Positions 15,198 through 23,013 of a stretch of 30,734 nucleotides of DNA are shown here, in pieces. The translations under genes were made by a program, and so were the position numbers. Below the pieces are notes generated by a model. That model saw only the letters and a program-made list of their open reading frames with translations, ran no database searches and was not told the DNA's origin. Numbering within the stretch: position 1 is the stretch's first letter; each line of letters starts with the position of its first letter. The stretch covers positions 1-30,734 of the forward strand of contig DHHZ01000019.1 of assembly GCA_002403515.1 (NCBI GenBank), written 5' to 3'. The DNA comes from Legionellales bacterium UBA4759. Lineage in GTDB: Bacteria > Pseudomonadota > Gammaproteobacteria > Legionellales > Legionellaceae.

Positions 15198-15230
15198 ACC
15201 ACGAACCTTTTTTAAAAAGAGTTTCGTGGT
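15198..15230. terminator. Stem-loop between DUF4254-like gene and large membrane-protein gene
   Basis: An 8-bp outer stem (ACCACGAA / TTCGTGGT) with an inner CTTTTT / AAAAAG pairing inside the loop. It lies 8 bases past the DUF4254-like stop and contains the end of the converging gene. No U-run follows the outer stem, so it may act as a transcript-end stabiliser instead of a classical terminator. Confidence 0.5.
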
Positions 15231-17716
15231 GAAGAAGTACCGGTTTCGGAATGGGAATCCATGTCATTCTGAGAACTGATTTTTGGCATAAATGTTGTTG
15301 CAAAGGTTTGCTGGGATTTTTTACTACTTAATCTTATTTTGGTAGGCGTGGATGGCGATTTCCCCGCGATGGCGCAATACATGAAAGAGTTTTTATACGC
15401 TTCATTTTCAACGCGAATTAAACCGCGCAAGCCTTTCATCGCAAAGAAATATGCATAAGAAATGCTAGCCGATAAATAAAACCCCATTAATCCAAGCGTC
15501 ATGTGTTCAGATGGCATGATGGTTTGAATACACTTTATACCTTTTTTAATGCCTGATAAGGATTGTCGAAAGACTTCTGCATGCTCAGGAATTAATAAAT
15601 TGGTAGAAACTTGAATTTCTGGACAATTGAGCAATTGCGTTGTGGATTTGGCGACAAACGCCTTTTGTTCTGAAGTATTAAGTCCTAGGGCATTGGTATG
15701 TTCTTCATTTTCCTCATTTTTTTCTAGAGAAGGATTTATAAAAAACACGGTATATGCAGTCGTTAGTGCCAAGATTAATATGCCAATCGTAATAGAAAAG
15801 TAGAAAAAGATTGGTGTAATCATGACATTAAAAAGGGCACTCATGGTCGCAACAGTCATCAGCAAGCTGTTAAATGCGCCGTAAACCACCAAGCCATTTC
15901 TAATCGCCTGCCACCAGACATTCAGCTCTGATAATCGCAACAAAGGCTTAAGCTCTTGATGATTTTTAATAAAAGAACGTTCAAAATTTTCAATTCTTAT
16001 TAATGTTCTAAACAATTTTTCTTGCAAAGCATCTCTGGTATATTCTGCTTCATCCAATTGAATTTCGTTCAATTGCTCAAGGGTATAATCTTCTGGCCTT
16101 TCTCCGGAGTCCTCAGAAAATTTATTAATAATTTGTAAGAAATTACTATCTTTGTCGACAAATCCCAGCGTGGCTAATTTTGCAATTTCGCTTTTGATGA
16201 AGGTTTCATTATTCCCCAATTCTCGATGTAAGTTAAGCCACTCGGTGACTAACAAGCGCTTATTCATCACCATATTGGCTTTCAGTTGAGAGACTTTCAA
16301 GCGTCTTTGATAATCAGACTCTTGATAAACTTCACTTAAAATATTTAATCCCATGAAGGCACAACAAATTCCAACAGCATATATAAAAATATTGCTTGGC
16401 AAAGGCACCATGCTCAAAACACCAAGAAAGTAATAAGGCGCATTCAAAACGCCATTTAAAGTAGCTGATGCATAGGATTGGAATGAACTGTCTTGAAACT
16501 TGGCATGATTTAATAAATATTGATGCACTGGAGATTGTTGATTTAAAACATCATTTTGAATAAATTTGGTCTTGTCTTCTAATATTTTTTTGAATGGATT
16601 GTTGGGGATTTCTTGAAATTCCGGTTTCGCATCTTCTTCATTTAACAATGCATAATAGTTATTCCAATACACTCTAGGCGAATGAGATACATCTTTTCCA
16701 AGTGCGTTTAACTTATCATTTAATTTTTGCAGAAATGTCTTTAAAATGTTTTGTTGATCTTCTGTAAAACCTGTTTCTAAATCTAGAAGCTCTGCTGCGC
16801 CTGTGTCATCAATAATTAAATAATACACTGGTATAAACTTGACTTTTAATAAACGACCTGGATATTTAGAGGCTAAATAATGTTGATTGTAATCATCACC
16901 TCGCTTGATGTCTTTTTCTTCAACGTCTTCAATCGATGCACCCTTGTGACTAGCCTCAAGTTCTATTTTTGTTGGCTTTCCGTTTTTATCGATACTTAAG
17001 TAATAGTATTGTGGCGCCTTTATTACTTTCAACAAACTACCGGCATAGAAATTTTTAAAAGCATCTGCACGATACTCAACGCCATCTTTAGTGAATTTTT
17101 CATCGATTTCTAAATAACATGCATTTATAGCTTTCACTTGTCGGCGAAATAAATCATTGCTCTCTTGTAAGGCTTTACGCGTTTCTACCATGCTACGATT
17201 CCATAACTGGTTTGCTGCACCAAAAAGCCCAAATAAAACTCCGAATGGCGTAATATAAGAAACATAGTCCTCATGAAATAATTTTTGTGCCACAAGAAGT
17301 AGACTTCGATTTCCTTTAAAAGTCCATTTCAAACGCTTAATCACATCCCGCACATACGGCCAATAATTATCGGCTGTTTGAGACAATTCAGTTTGATCTT
17401 CTTTTTTTATTCCGTTACCAAGATAGGCAAACGCCCCGAAAAATATAGCGCCGGATAAAAAAACCAAGACTCCTTCTTCGGTTCTTAACCAACTCAGAAA
17501 CATTTTTGTAGACATAGAGGTGCTTGCTGGATTCATGGCATCAAAATAATATTTGAGAGAGCTTATCCAGAGATCTAATGCATCAAGAAGGGATTGAATA
17601 CCAATGTTAATATTACCGGAGCTTTTTAAAGCTAGAAGAAACTTTGCTGCATCCGAAAGCGATTCTTTGCTTTGGGCCGATGAGCTATTTTGAGTAGATT
17701 CTTCAATTGGGGTCAT
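15212..17716 (-). CDS. Large multi-spanning membrane protein with internal repeat, function unknown
   Basis: 834 residues; I recognise no family. It starts with a Ser/Gln/Glu-rich segment (about 1-22). Hydrophobic segments lie at about 81-100, 151-170, two in the 425-470 region, two or three near 620-670 and one near 750. Between the second and third lies a polar domain with an internal duplication: GSLLKVIKAPQYYYLSID (about 226-243) and GRLLKVKFIPVYYLIIDD (about 287-304), each followed by an acidic strand. The last 45 residues are hydrophilic and Ser/Thr-rich (SQNDMDSHSETGTSSPRNSF). Large size, scattered membrane pairs and a polar C-terminal tail recall Dot/Icm effectors of Legionellales, but that is inference only. 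It stands alone in its transcription unit. Confidence 0.8.
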   Translation of the reverse strand: MTPIEESTQNSSSAQSKESLSDAAKFLLALKSSGNINIGIQSLLDALDLWISSLKYYFDAMNPASTSMSTKMFLSWLRTEEGVLVFLSGAIFFGAFAYLGNGIKKEDQTELSQTADNYWPYVRDVIKRLKWTFKGNRSLLLVAQKLFHEDYVSYITPFGVLFGLFGAANQLWNRSMVETRKALQESNDLFRRQVKAINACYLEIDEKFTKDGVEYRADAFKNFYAGSLLKVIKAPQYYYLSIDKNGKPTKIELEASHKGASIEDVEEKDIKRGDDYNQHYLASKYPGRLLKVKFIPVYYLIIDDTGAAELLDLETGFTEDQQNILKTFLQKLNDKLNALGKDVSHSPRVYWNNYYALLNEEDAKPEFQEIPNNPFKKILEDKTKFIQNDVLNQQSPVHQYLLNHAKFQDSSFQSYASATLNGVLNAPYYFLGVLSMVPLPSNIFIYAVGICCAFMGLNILSEVYQESDYQRRLKVSQLKANMVMNKRLLVTEWLNLHRELGNNETFIKSEIAKLATLGFVDKDSNFLQIINKFSEDSGERPEDYTLEQLNEIQLDEAEYTRDALQEKLFRTLIRIENFERSFIKNHQELKPLLRLSELNVWWQAIRNGLVVYGAFNSLLMTVATMSALFNVMITPIFFYFSITIGILILALTTAYTVFFINPSLEKNEENEEHTNALGLNTSEQKAFVAKSTTQLLNCPEIQVSTNLLIPEHAEVFRQSLSGIKKGIKCIQTIMPSEHMTLGLMGFYLSASISYAYFFAMKGLRGLIRVENEAYKNSFMYCAIAGKSPSTPTKIRLSSKKSQQTFATTFMPKISSQNDMDSHSETGTSSPRNSF

Positions 17717-17751
17717 CGAGTATCTTAATCAAGAATGTGAATTTACGTGTT

Positions 17752-17757
17752 ATTATA
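17752..17757 (-). promoter_or_regulatory. -10 element for the 834-residue membrane-protein gene
   Basis: A perfect TATAAT on the minus strand, 36 bases before the ATG. The matching -35 position (TTTCAA) is poor, so it may need an activator. Confidence 0.4.
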
Positions 17758-17972
17758 TCCTAAAAAAAACACCATTGAAAGCTTTTTTTTCACATTGCGA
17801 TTTATTTAAACAAATGACCAATCAAATATTATAGCTTAAAAAGCTTTGATAAGACAAGGAGCACTTTCTCACAAAAAATTTATTTAAATTTTTGTAAATT
17901 AATCAATATATATATTCAATCTATGATAAATTATTTCTAAAATAGCGCTCTTAGGGAAATATTTATTTTTCA

Positions 17973-17997
17973 TAAGTAATTGAAAAAATATTACTTA
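17973..17997. repeat. Inverted repeat overlapping a promoter (candidate operator)
   Basis: TAAGTAAT and ATTACTTA form a perfect 8-bp inverted repeat with a 9-base spacer. The left arm and spacer cover the -35 of the promoter of the retropepsin/7TM/ATP-grasp operon, the position expected for a repressor or activator dimer site. Confidence 0.5.
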
Positions 17998-18009
17998 ATT
18001 TGGTAAAAT
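17980..18009 (+). promoter_or_regulatory. Promoter of the retropepsin/7TM/ATP-grasp operon
   Basis: -35 TTGAAA (17980-17985), 18-base spacer, -10 TAAAAT (18004-18009). Transcription from about 18016 leaves a short leader with a strong GGAGG (18029-18033) before the first ATG. Confidence 0.62.
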
Positions 18010-18037
18010 AGATGACAAATTTGGTTTTGGAGGTGAA

Positions 18038-18559
18038 ATGCCATTTTTTTTATACTTTTTTTTCATGGTTTGTTCTTTATTTTCAGGAACGGTTATGGCG
18101 AATTCAGAAACGATTGTTTATGGGTATATCGAAAAAGCGACTTTAGTAGATAATAATCTGACTTTATCTGCCAAACTCGATACAGGTGCTAAATCGGCTT
18201 CATTAAATGCTTCGCATATTAAAGAAATTGAAAAAAACGGCAAAACCTTTTTAAGTTTTATTGTCCCTAGTAAAGAGGGCGATAAACATTTTGAGTGTGA
18301 ATATATTGGCAAAATTAATATAAAAAATCGTGCCGAAGAAAATCAAACCACCAAGTTATTTCGATATTTCGTGAAAAGACCTGTGGTGCTTATGAATGTT
18401 AAGCTAGGCAATCAAATCAAACAAATTCGAGTGAACCTCACGAATCGAAAGCACTTTATATATCCTATGCTTTTGGGGCGTGAAGCCATTGTTGCTTTTA
18501 ATGGTTCTGTTAATCCCAAAGAACGCTACATCCAATCTAAAAGGGTTCACAAAAAATGA
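18038..18559 (+). CDS. Retropepsin-like protease (RimB / PF05618-type), exported
   Basis: 173 residues. A signal peptide (FFLYFFFMVCSLFSGTVMA) is followed by a small aspartic-protease-like domain with the active-site motif KLDTGAKSASLNA (D48-T-G-A) and the second family motif PMLLGREAI near the end. The family was named ATP-dependent zinc protease, but it is retropepsin-like; members associated with RimK (RimB) act on glutamate tails. The signal peptide puts this copy in the periplasm or on the inner membrane, unlike cytosolic RimB. GGAGG lies 4 bases before the ATG. The stop overlaps the next start as ATGA, so the genes are coupled. Confidence 0.85.
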   Translation: MPFFLYFFFMVCSLFSGTVMANSETIVYGYIEKATLVDNNLTLSAKLDTGAKSASLNASHIKEIEKNGKTFLSFIVPSKEGDKHFECEYIGKINIKNRAEENQTTKLFRYFVKRPVVLMNVKLGNQIKQIRVNLTNRKHFIYPMLLGREAIVAFNGSVNPKERYIQSKRVHKK

Positions 18560-20085
18560 AGACTCCCAAAAAACATCTCTACACATTAATCATTCTCTTG
18601 ATGAGCATAGGTTTGGCGATTTTTGCTTACCGCCATTTTGTCATGGGTGTGCCCTTAAAAGACAATGATATGGTGAACACCTGGACTTTGGAAGCCAACT
18701 TGAAATTTGTTGCAGATAAAAATCGTCCTATCAAGGCAACATTTAATATTCCCTATCAACCCAAACACTTTTCTATCCTAGATGAATACTTTGTTGCACA
18801 AAATTATGGAATTAGCACACACCTTGAAGGTTTAAATCGCCAAGCTGTTTGGACGCTTAGAAGAGGCAATGGCCCACAATCTTTGTATTACCGAGCAATA
18901 TTTAAAGAAAATGATAACAATGGCAGTCAAAAATTATTAAAAGCACCAAGCTTTAAAAAAATGCATCTTCAAGAACCCGAATACTCTGCAGCCCAAACCA
19001 TTATTCAAGCTGCCCGACAAACCTCTGCTGATATTCAAACATTTGCGGAAGGCACAATTCGTGAGTTGCGCAAAAAAGATGGCAATGCCAGACTTTTAGT
19101 GGGTCCTTATTTCAGTGATGAAAACTTAGTCGATACCGCCATTTTAATTTTAAACCAAGCCAATATTTATGCCACTTCTGTACATGGTTTTCGCACCAAA
19201 CAACAAAATCATGCAGATTTAGAAACTTGGTTAGCGGTATATAACCAAAAAGAATGGATTTTTATTAACCCAGAAAATGGTGATGCAGGTCTGCCCAATG
19301 ACTTTATTGTCTGGAACTACGGCAACGAACCTTTATTTACATTATTTGGTGGCCAAAAAGCTCAATTAAACTTTAACATCACCCCCACCCCCATGAATGC
19401 ACTCAGCGTTGCAAAAACCCATGGCCTCTTGAGTCAATCTCAACTCATGCGTTTTTCACTATTGGAACTGCCTGTAAATACTCAAGAAACTTACAAAATT
19501 TTACTGACAGTTCCAGTAGGTGCCTTTATAATTTTACTGCTTAGAAATTTTATTGGTTTACAAACTTTTGGAACCTTCATGCCCGTTTTGATAGCCTTAG
19601 CGTTTCGTGAAACGCATGTCATCTGGGGTATTAGTTTATTCAACATCATTATTTTCTTTGGTCTGATGGCACGCTTTTACCTCGATCAACTCCGTTTGCT
19701 ATTGGTACCCCGTTTATCGGCTATTTTAAGCATCGTGATTTTATTGATGATTGGCATTAGCATATTAAGTCAAAACCTCCATTTAGACTCAGGCTTATCC
19801 ATTGCATTATTCCCAATGGTTATTTTAACCATGACCATTGAAAGAATGTGTATCATGTGGGATGAAAGAAGCCCGTATGCAGCAATCAAGGCAAGTTTTG
19901 GTAGTTTATTTGCAGCAACACTTTGTTATTGGGCCATGACTCAAGCTCAAATTCAATATTTGGTTTTTGCTTTCCCAGAGTTAATCCTTGTCATCTTAAG
20001 CCTTATCCTTTGGTTTGGACAATATCGCGGATATCGTTTAATGGAGTTGGTCAGATTTAATGCTTTGGCCAAATTGGCCAATTAA
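18556..20085 (+). CDS. Inactive transglutaminase / 7TM membrane protein (UUP1-type)
   Basis: 509 residues. An N-terminal membrane anchor (about 8-26) leads to a roughly 280-residue non-cytoplasmic domain, then about seven transmembrane segments from 315 onward (VPVGAFIILLLRNFIGLQTFGTFMP and following). The soluble domain is related to transglutaminases, but the triad is gone: the His position reads ADLETWLAVY, the Asp position reads INPENG, and no Cys sits in the nucleophile helix. These are the hallmarks of the inactive-transglutaminase 7TM family, always found with a RimK-like ligase. A substrate-binding or sensing role is likely. It overlaps the protease gene by 4 bases and is followed at once by the ligase gene. 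Confidence 0.88.
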   Translation: MKTPKKHLYTLIILLMSIGLAIFAYRHFVMGVPLKDNDMVNTWTLEANLKFVADKNRPIKATFNIPYQPKHFSILDEYFVAQNYGISTHLEGLNRQAVWTLRRGNGPQSLYYRAIFKENDNNGSQKLLKAPSFKKMHLQEPEYSAAQTIIQAARQTSADIQTFAEGTIRELRKKDGNARLLVGPYFSDENLVDTAILILNQANIYATSVHGFRTKQQNHADLETWLAVYNQKEWIFINPENGDAGLPNDFIVWNYGNEPLFTLFGGQKAQLNFNITPTPMNALSVAKTHGLLSQSQLMRFSLLELPVNTQETYKILLTVPVGAFIILLLRNFIGLQTFGTFMPVLIALAFRETHVIWGISLFNIIIFFGLMARFYLDQLRLLLVPRLSAILSIVILLMIGISILSQNLHLDSGLSIALFPMVILTMTIERMCIMWDERSPYAAIKASFGSLFAATLCYWAMTQAQIQYLVFAFPELILVILSLILWFGQYRGYRLMELVRFNALAKLAN

Positions 20086-20094
20086 GGGTTGAAT

Positions 20095-21048
20095 ATGATT
20101 TTTAAAACTTACAGAAGTTTAAAAGACAAGGGAATTTTGAGCATCAACCAACGCAATTCTGATTTTGTACTCAAATACAATGATAGAAAAAACTATCCTT
20201 TGGTTGATGATAAATTAAAAACCAAACGACTGGCATCCCAGGCAAATATTGCTGTTCCTCAACTGTATGCTCAAATTGATACAGAGCATCAAATCAAAAA
20301 GATTGACCAGATTCTTGAACCATTCACAGATTTTGTGATAAAACCTGCACATGGCTCTGGCGGTGACGGCATTTTAGTTATCACAGGTAAAGTGGGAAAT
20401 CGTTATCGTCAAATTAATGGCAAGCTCTTATCACATCAAGAGTTGAGTTATCATTTGTCACGTTTGCTATCTGGGGCATATAGCCTAGGTGGTAATCATG
20501 ATTATGCAATTATTGAGCGCAGAGTGATTGTTGACCCAGTATTTGGCAATATCAGTCATCAAGGTGTGCCTGATGTGCGCGTCATCACCCTTTTAGGTTA
20601 CCCCGTCATGGCCATGCTTCGTTTACCAACACGCTCTTCTGGCGGTAAAGCCAATTTACACCAAGGGGCTATTGGTGCAGGAATTGATATTGGTTCTGGT
20701 ATCACCAAAAATGGTGTTTATCAAAATGACATCATCGACCACCATCCAGACACCTTAAATCCGATTGCAGGCGTTCAAGTACCCTATTGGAATGAGATTT
20801 TACAAATTGCAGCCAGCTGTTATGAATTAACCGCTATGGGTTATCTTGGGGTGGATATTGTGATTGATGCGCATGAAGGACCGCTCATGCTTGAATTAAA
20901 TGCACGTCCTGGCTTAAGTATCCAAGTGGCTAATCAGGAAGGATTATTAAAAAGGTTACGCCTCATAGAGGCACGTAAAAAACACATGCCCCATGAAGCA
21001 ATTTCGTCACGAGTTGGCTATAGCCAAGAACAATTCTTAAGAGCCTAA
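20095..21048 (+). CDS. RimK-related ATP-grasp amide ligase (alpha-L-glutamate ligase-like)
   Basis: 317 residues from the ATG at 20095; AAGGG, which overlaps the previous stop, lies 6 bases upstream and a TTG at 20089 is less likely. ATP-grasp features are FVIKPAHGSGGDGILVI (ATP-binding lysine and Gly-rich loop), PDVRVITLLGYPVMAMLRLP (substrate arginine strand), GGKANLHQGAIGAG and LMLELNARPGLSIQVAN (magnesium-binding E and N). This pattern fits the rimK-related ligases that join glutamate or similar amino acids to a carboxyl group. It has no signal peptide, so the bond is made in the cytosol while the other two products are membrane-bound or exported. It may tag a protein or make a peptide that is then exported. 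Its 3' end overlaps the phosphorylase gene by 4 bases. Confidence 0.9.
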   Translation: MIFKTYRSLKDKGILSINQRNSDFVLKYNDRKNYPLVDDKLKTKRLASQANIAVPQLYAQIDTEHQIKKIDQILEPFTDFVIKPAHGSGGDGILVITGKVGNRYRQINGKLLSHQELSYHLSRLLSGAYSLGGNHDYAIIERRVIVDPVFGNISHQGVPDVRVITLLGYPVMAMLRLPTRSSGGKANLHQGAIGAGIDIGSGITKNGVYQNDIIDHHPDTLNPIAGVQVPYWNEILQIAASCYELTAMGYLGVDIVIDAHEGPLMLELNARPGLSIQVANQEGLLKRLRLIEARKKHMPHEAISSRVGYSQEQFLRA

Positions 21049-21887
21049 GCCAAGCGCTCTTTTTTATCCAACAGATACATTTCCATCGTTGTAGCGATAG
21101 CAAATTCAATGCATCGCTCATTTACTTTTTTAATTTTTTCTGCGTCTTTCATAAAGCCAGACTCATCACCAATCACAGAAAGAATTGCCCCACAGCGAAT
21201 TGCATCCACAGAGTTAAACATATCGTGATACCGAGCAGTTAGAATGGGGGCTAATGTAAAAAACTGAGCACATTCCATTTCTGAAGCAATTACACCTGCG
21301 TGCCGTAAGGTATCCATGTAATCCACACTTTCTTTTAATAAAGAAAATTGATACTCTCTGGCAAATAAGGAACTTTTGGAATGCACAACCCCAAAATGAA
21401 CTTTTCTATCCGAGAATAATTGTTTAGCCTGAGCCTGTTTAGCTGCTTGAATATACTCAAATGATGCCATGGCAGGATATTCTGGATATATATAATCCCA
21501 GGATGCCTTATCATCTCGCACAGCACCTGTTGCTACCACCAAATCTCCACCACAAATGGCCTGTGGATGCAATGTGCCAGAAGTGCCAACTCTTAAGAGT
21601 CTTTTTGCGCCGAGCATGGCTAACTCATTAATAATAATATCCGCACTTGGGCCACCCATGCCTGAAGAAATAGCTGCAACATCGACCATTTCACCATCAG
21701 GGCCTGGGAGCTGGCCTAAATACAAATTGTGTTGGCGCGGATGAAGTTTTTCTTGACGCTGACTGAATAATTCAGAAATTTGTCTTGCACGTCCATCTGA
21801 GCCTGTTAAAAAAAAGTAACGACCAATACCATGATTCCCTTGAATATCTTCTACAGTTGCATTGATATGTTGTACTACAATTGCCAT
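21045..21887 (-). CDS. Nucleoside phosphorylase (uridine phosphorylase-like, PNP/UDP family)
   Basis: 280 residues. The family cleaves nucleosides with phosphate into a base and ribose-1-phosphate. Motifs are the phosphate loop FFLTGSDGRARQISELF, ISSGMGGPSADIIINEL, RVGTSGTLHPQAICGGDLVVATGAVRD and ASEMECAQFFTLA, where the E-M-E segment contacts ribose. It resembles uridine phosphorylases more than hexameric purine phosphorylases, but specificity cannot be fixed from sequence. AAGGAC lies 6 bases before the ATG. It follows the papain-like protease gene by 20 bases on the same strand and is the last gene of that run. Confidence 0.85.
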   Translation of the reverse strand: MAIVVQHINATVEDIQGNHGIGRYFFLTGSDGRARQISELFSQRQEKLHPRQHNLYLGQLPGPDGEMVDVAAISSGMGGPSADIIINELAMLGAKRLLRVGTSGTLHPQAICGGDLVVATGAVRDDKASWDYIYPEYPAMASFEYIQAAKQAQAKQLFSDRKVHFGVVHSKSSLFAREYQFSLLKESVDYMDTLRHAGVIASEMECAQFFTLAPILTARYHDMFNSVDAIRCGAILSVIGDESGFMKDAEKIKKVNERCIEFAIATTMEMYLLDKKERLA

Positions 21888-21907
21888 AATACCGTCCTTA
21901 AAGCTTT

Positions 21908-22969
21908 TTATTGTTCACTATTTAATTGTCTAATTCTTTGAATTTCCATAACCATGGTTTTAAAATAATCATAAGACATGTAAAAATTCCCCTGATCGCC
22001 TATTTTATCACCCCATGAATTTCGTAAAGTTACCAAACCGCGATGAATTCGTCCATAATCGTCTTTGGCGTAAGCGTTATCATCATACCCCGTCACCAGT
22101 AAAGCATGGCCTGCATATTGATGGTTTTGATTCATATCCTGCATAATTTCTGGGGTAAGAAGCCAACTGTCATTGTAGGCTTTGTGTGTCCCAACAGCAC
22201 CAGCCAAACCAAGTTCAGGATCTGCTAGTAATACGCCAATAATAACGCGATCTCCTTTAGCAAGTACGGTTTTAACATGGTTTAACAAACTTTGCATGTC
22301 CACACTCTCATGACTGCTTTGATAGACATCCAAAATAGAACTCCATCCGATACGATGTTCAAGGAGTGACTCACTATAACCATGGAATTCTTCTAATGGC
22401 ATCGGCTGACCATATTCTCTTTCAATTAATGGGTATTCAAATAACCCGCCACAGCCATGTTCGTATTGGGTTTGTTTACTTACAAATCCAAAAGATTCTA
22501 ATTGAGACAATACCGAATTGGCCAATACACCCTGCCACCCACTTTGAATATAACCAAAAGTTTGTAAATAACTGCCCAATTGTAAACTACACAATGGACT
22601 GACATAATCACCTTTTTTTAAAATAGCATCAATGGCTGCTGCGGCTGCAAAAATAACGCATGAGCCATGAATTCCTTGATTCATCACCGGCACATTGTCC
22701 ATACCCAATTGAACTGATGCTGGAATGGATTGCGTCAATAAGGCAGTTGTGTGAATGTGATTGAATCGCGCAAGAAAATTATTTTGAGCTTGCTTGCTTA
22801 AGTGTATAGACATTAAAGGCACTTGTGTAGGCGCATAGGACTGCGATAATTTCTTTAATGAGTTTTGACTGGGCTTTTGTAAAATAACACCCGTCACTTC
22901 GATATCGGCTGAACAAGCCTGATGGCTATATAAAAATAACCCTATCATTAAGATCCATAATCCTTTCAT
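21908..22969 (-). CDS. Secreted papain-like (C1A) cysteine protease
   Basis: 353 residues with a signal peptide (WILMIGLFLYSHQACSA) and a pro-like region to about residue 85. The catalytic set is complete: Q98 (oxyanion hole) and C104 in MNQGIHGSCVIFAAAAAID, H288 in YAGHALLVTGYDD and N317 in LRNSWGDKIGDQGNFYMSY. The usual Trp after the nucleophile is Val here, and I see no ERFNIN inhibitor helix, so activation may differ from plant and animal cathepsins. C1 peptidases of this kind occur in Legionella and may leave the cell through type II secretion. GGAG lies 8 bases before the ATG. It lies 44 bases after the second Ubi gene with no visible terminator, so it may share that transcript. Confidence 0.88.
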   Translation of the reverse strand: MKGLWILMIGLFLYSHQACSADIEVTGVILQKPSQNSLKKLSQSYAPTQVPLMSIHLSKQAQNNFLARFNHIHTTALLTQSIPASVQLGMDNVPVMNQGIHGSCVIFAAAAAIDAILKKGDYVSPLCSLQLGSYLQTFGYIQSGWQGVLANSVLSQLESFGFVSKQTQYEHGCGGLFEYPLIEREYGQPMPLEEFHGYSESLLEHRIGWSSILDVYQSSHESVDMQSLLNHVKTVLAKGDRVIIGVLLADPELGLAGAVGTHKAYNDSWLLTPEIMQDMNQNHQYAGHALLVTGYDDNAYAKDDYGRIHRGLVTLRNSWGDKIGDQGNFYMSYDYFKTMVMEIQRIRQLNSEQ

Positions 22970-23013
22970 TGCTTCATCTCCAAACGTCTTGAGTAGGGTC
23001 TTTTCTGTTGGCT

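Larger units (their letters stand above)
17717..18037. other. AT-rich divergent intergenic region
   Basis: About 320 bases of very high AT content between two divergent units. It contains a minus-strand -10 (17752-17757), a plus-strand promoter (17980-18009) and an 8-bp inverted repeat (17973-17997). The stretch 17860-17950 is nearly pure A/T with runs of A and T that suggest curved DNA. No coding frame or RNA gene is evident. Confidence 0.5.

Noticed and set aside
17860..18010. PmrA-type binding site near the 834-residue protein or the amidoligase operon
   Set aside because: TTAA-containing words occur (for example near 17995), but they do not form the tandem repeat expected for PmrA, and the region is too AT-rich for such words to mean much.
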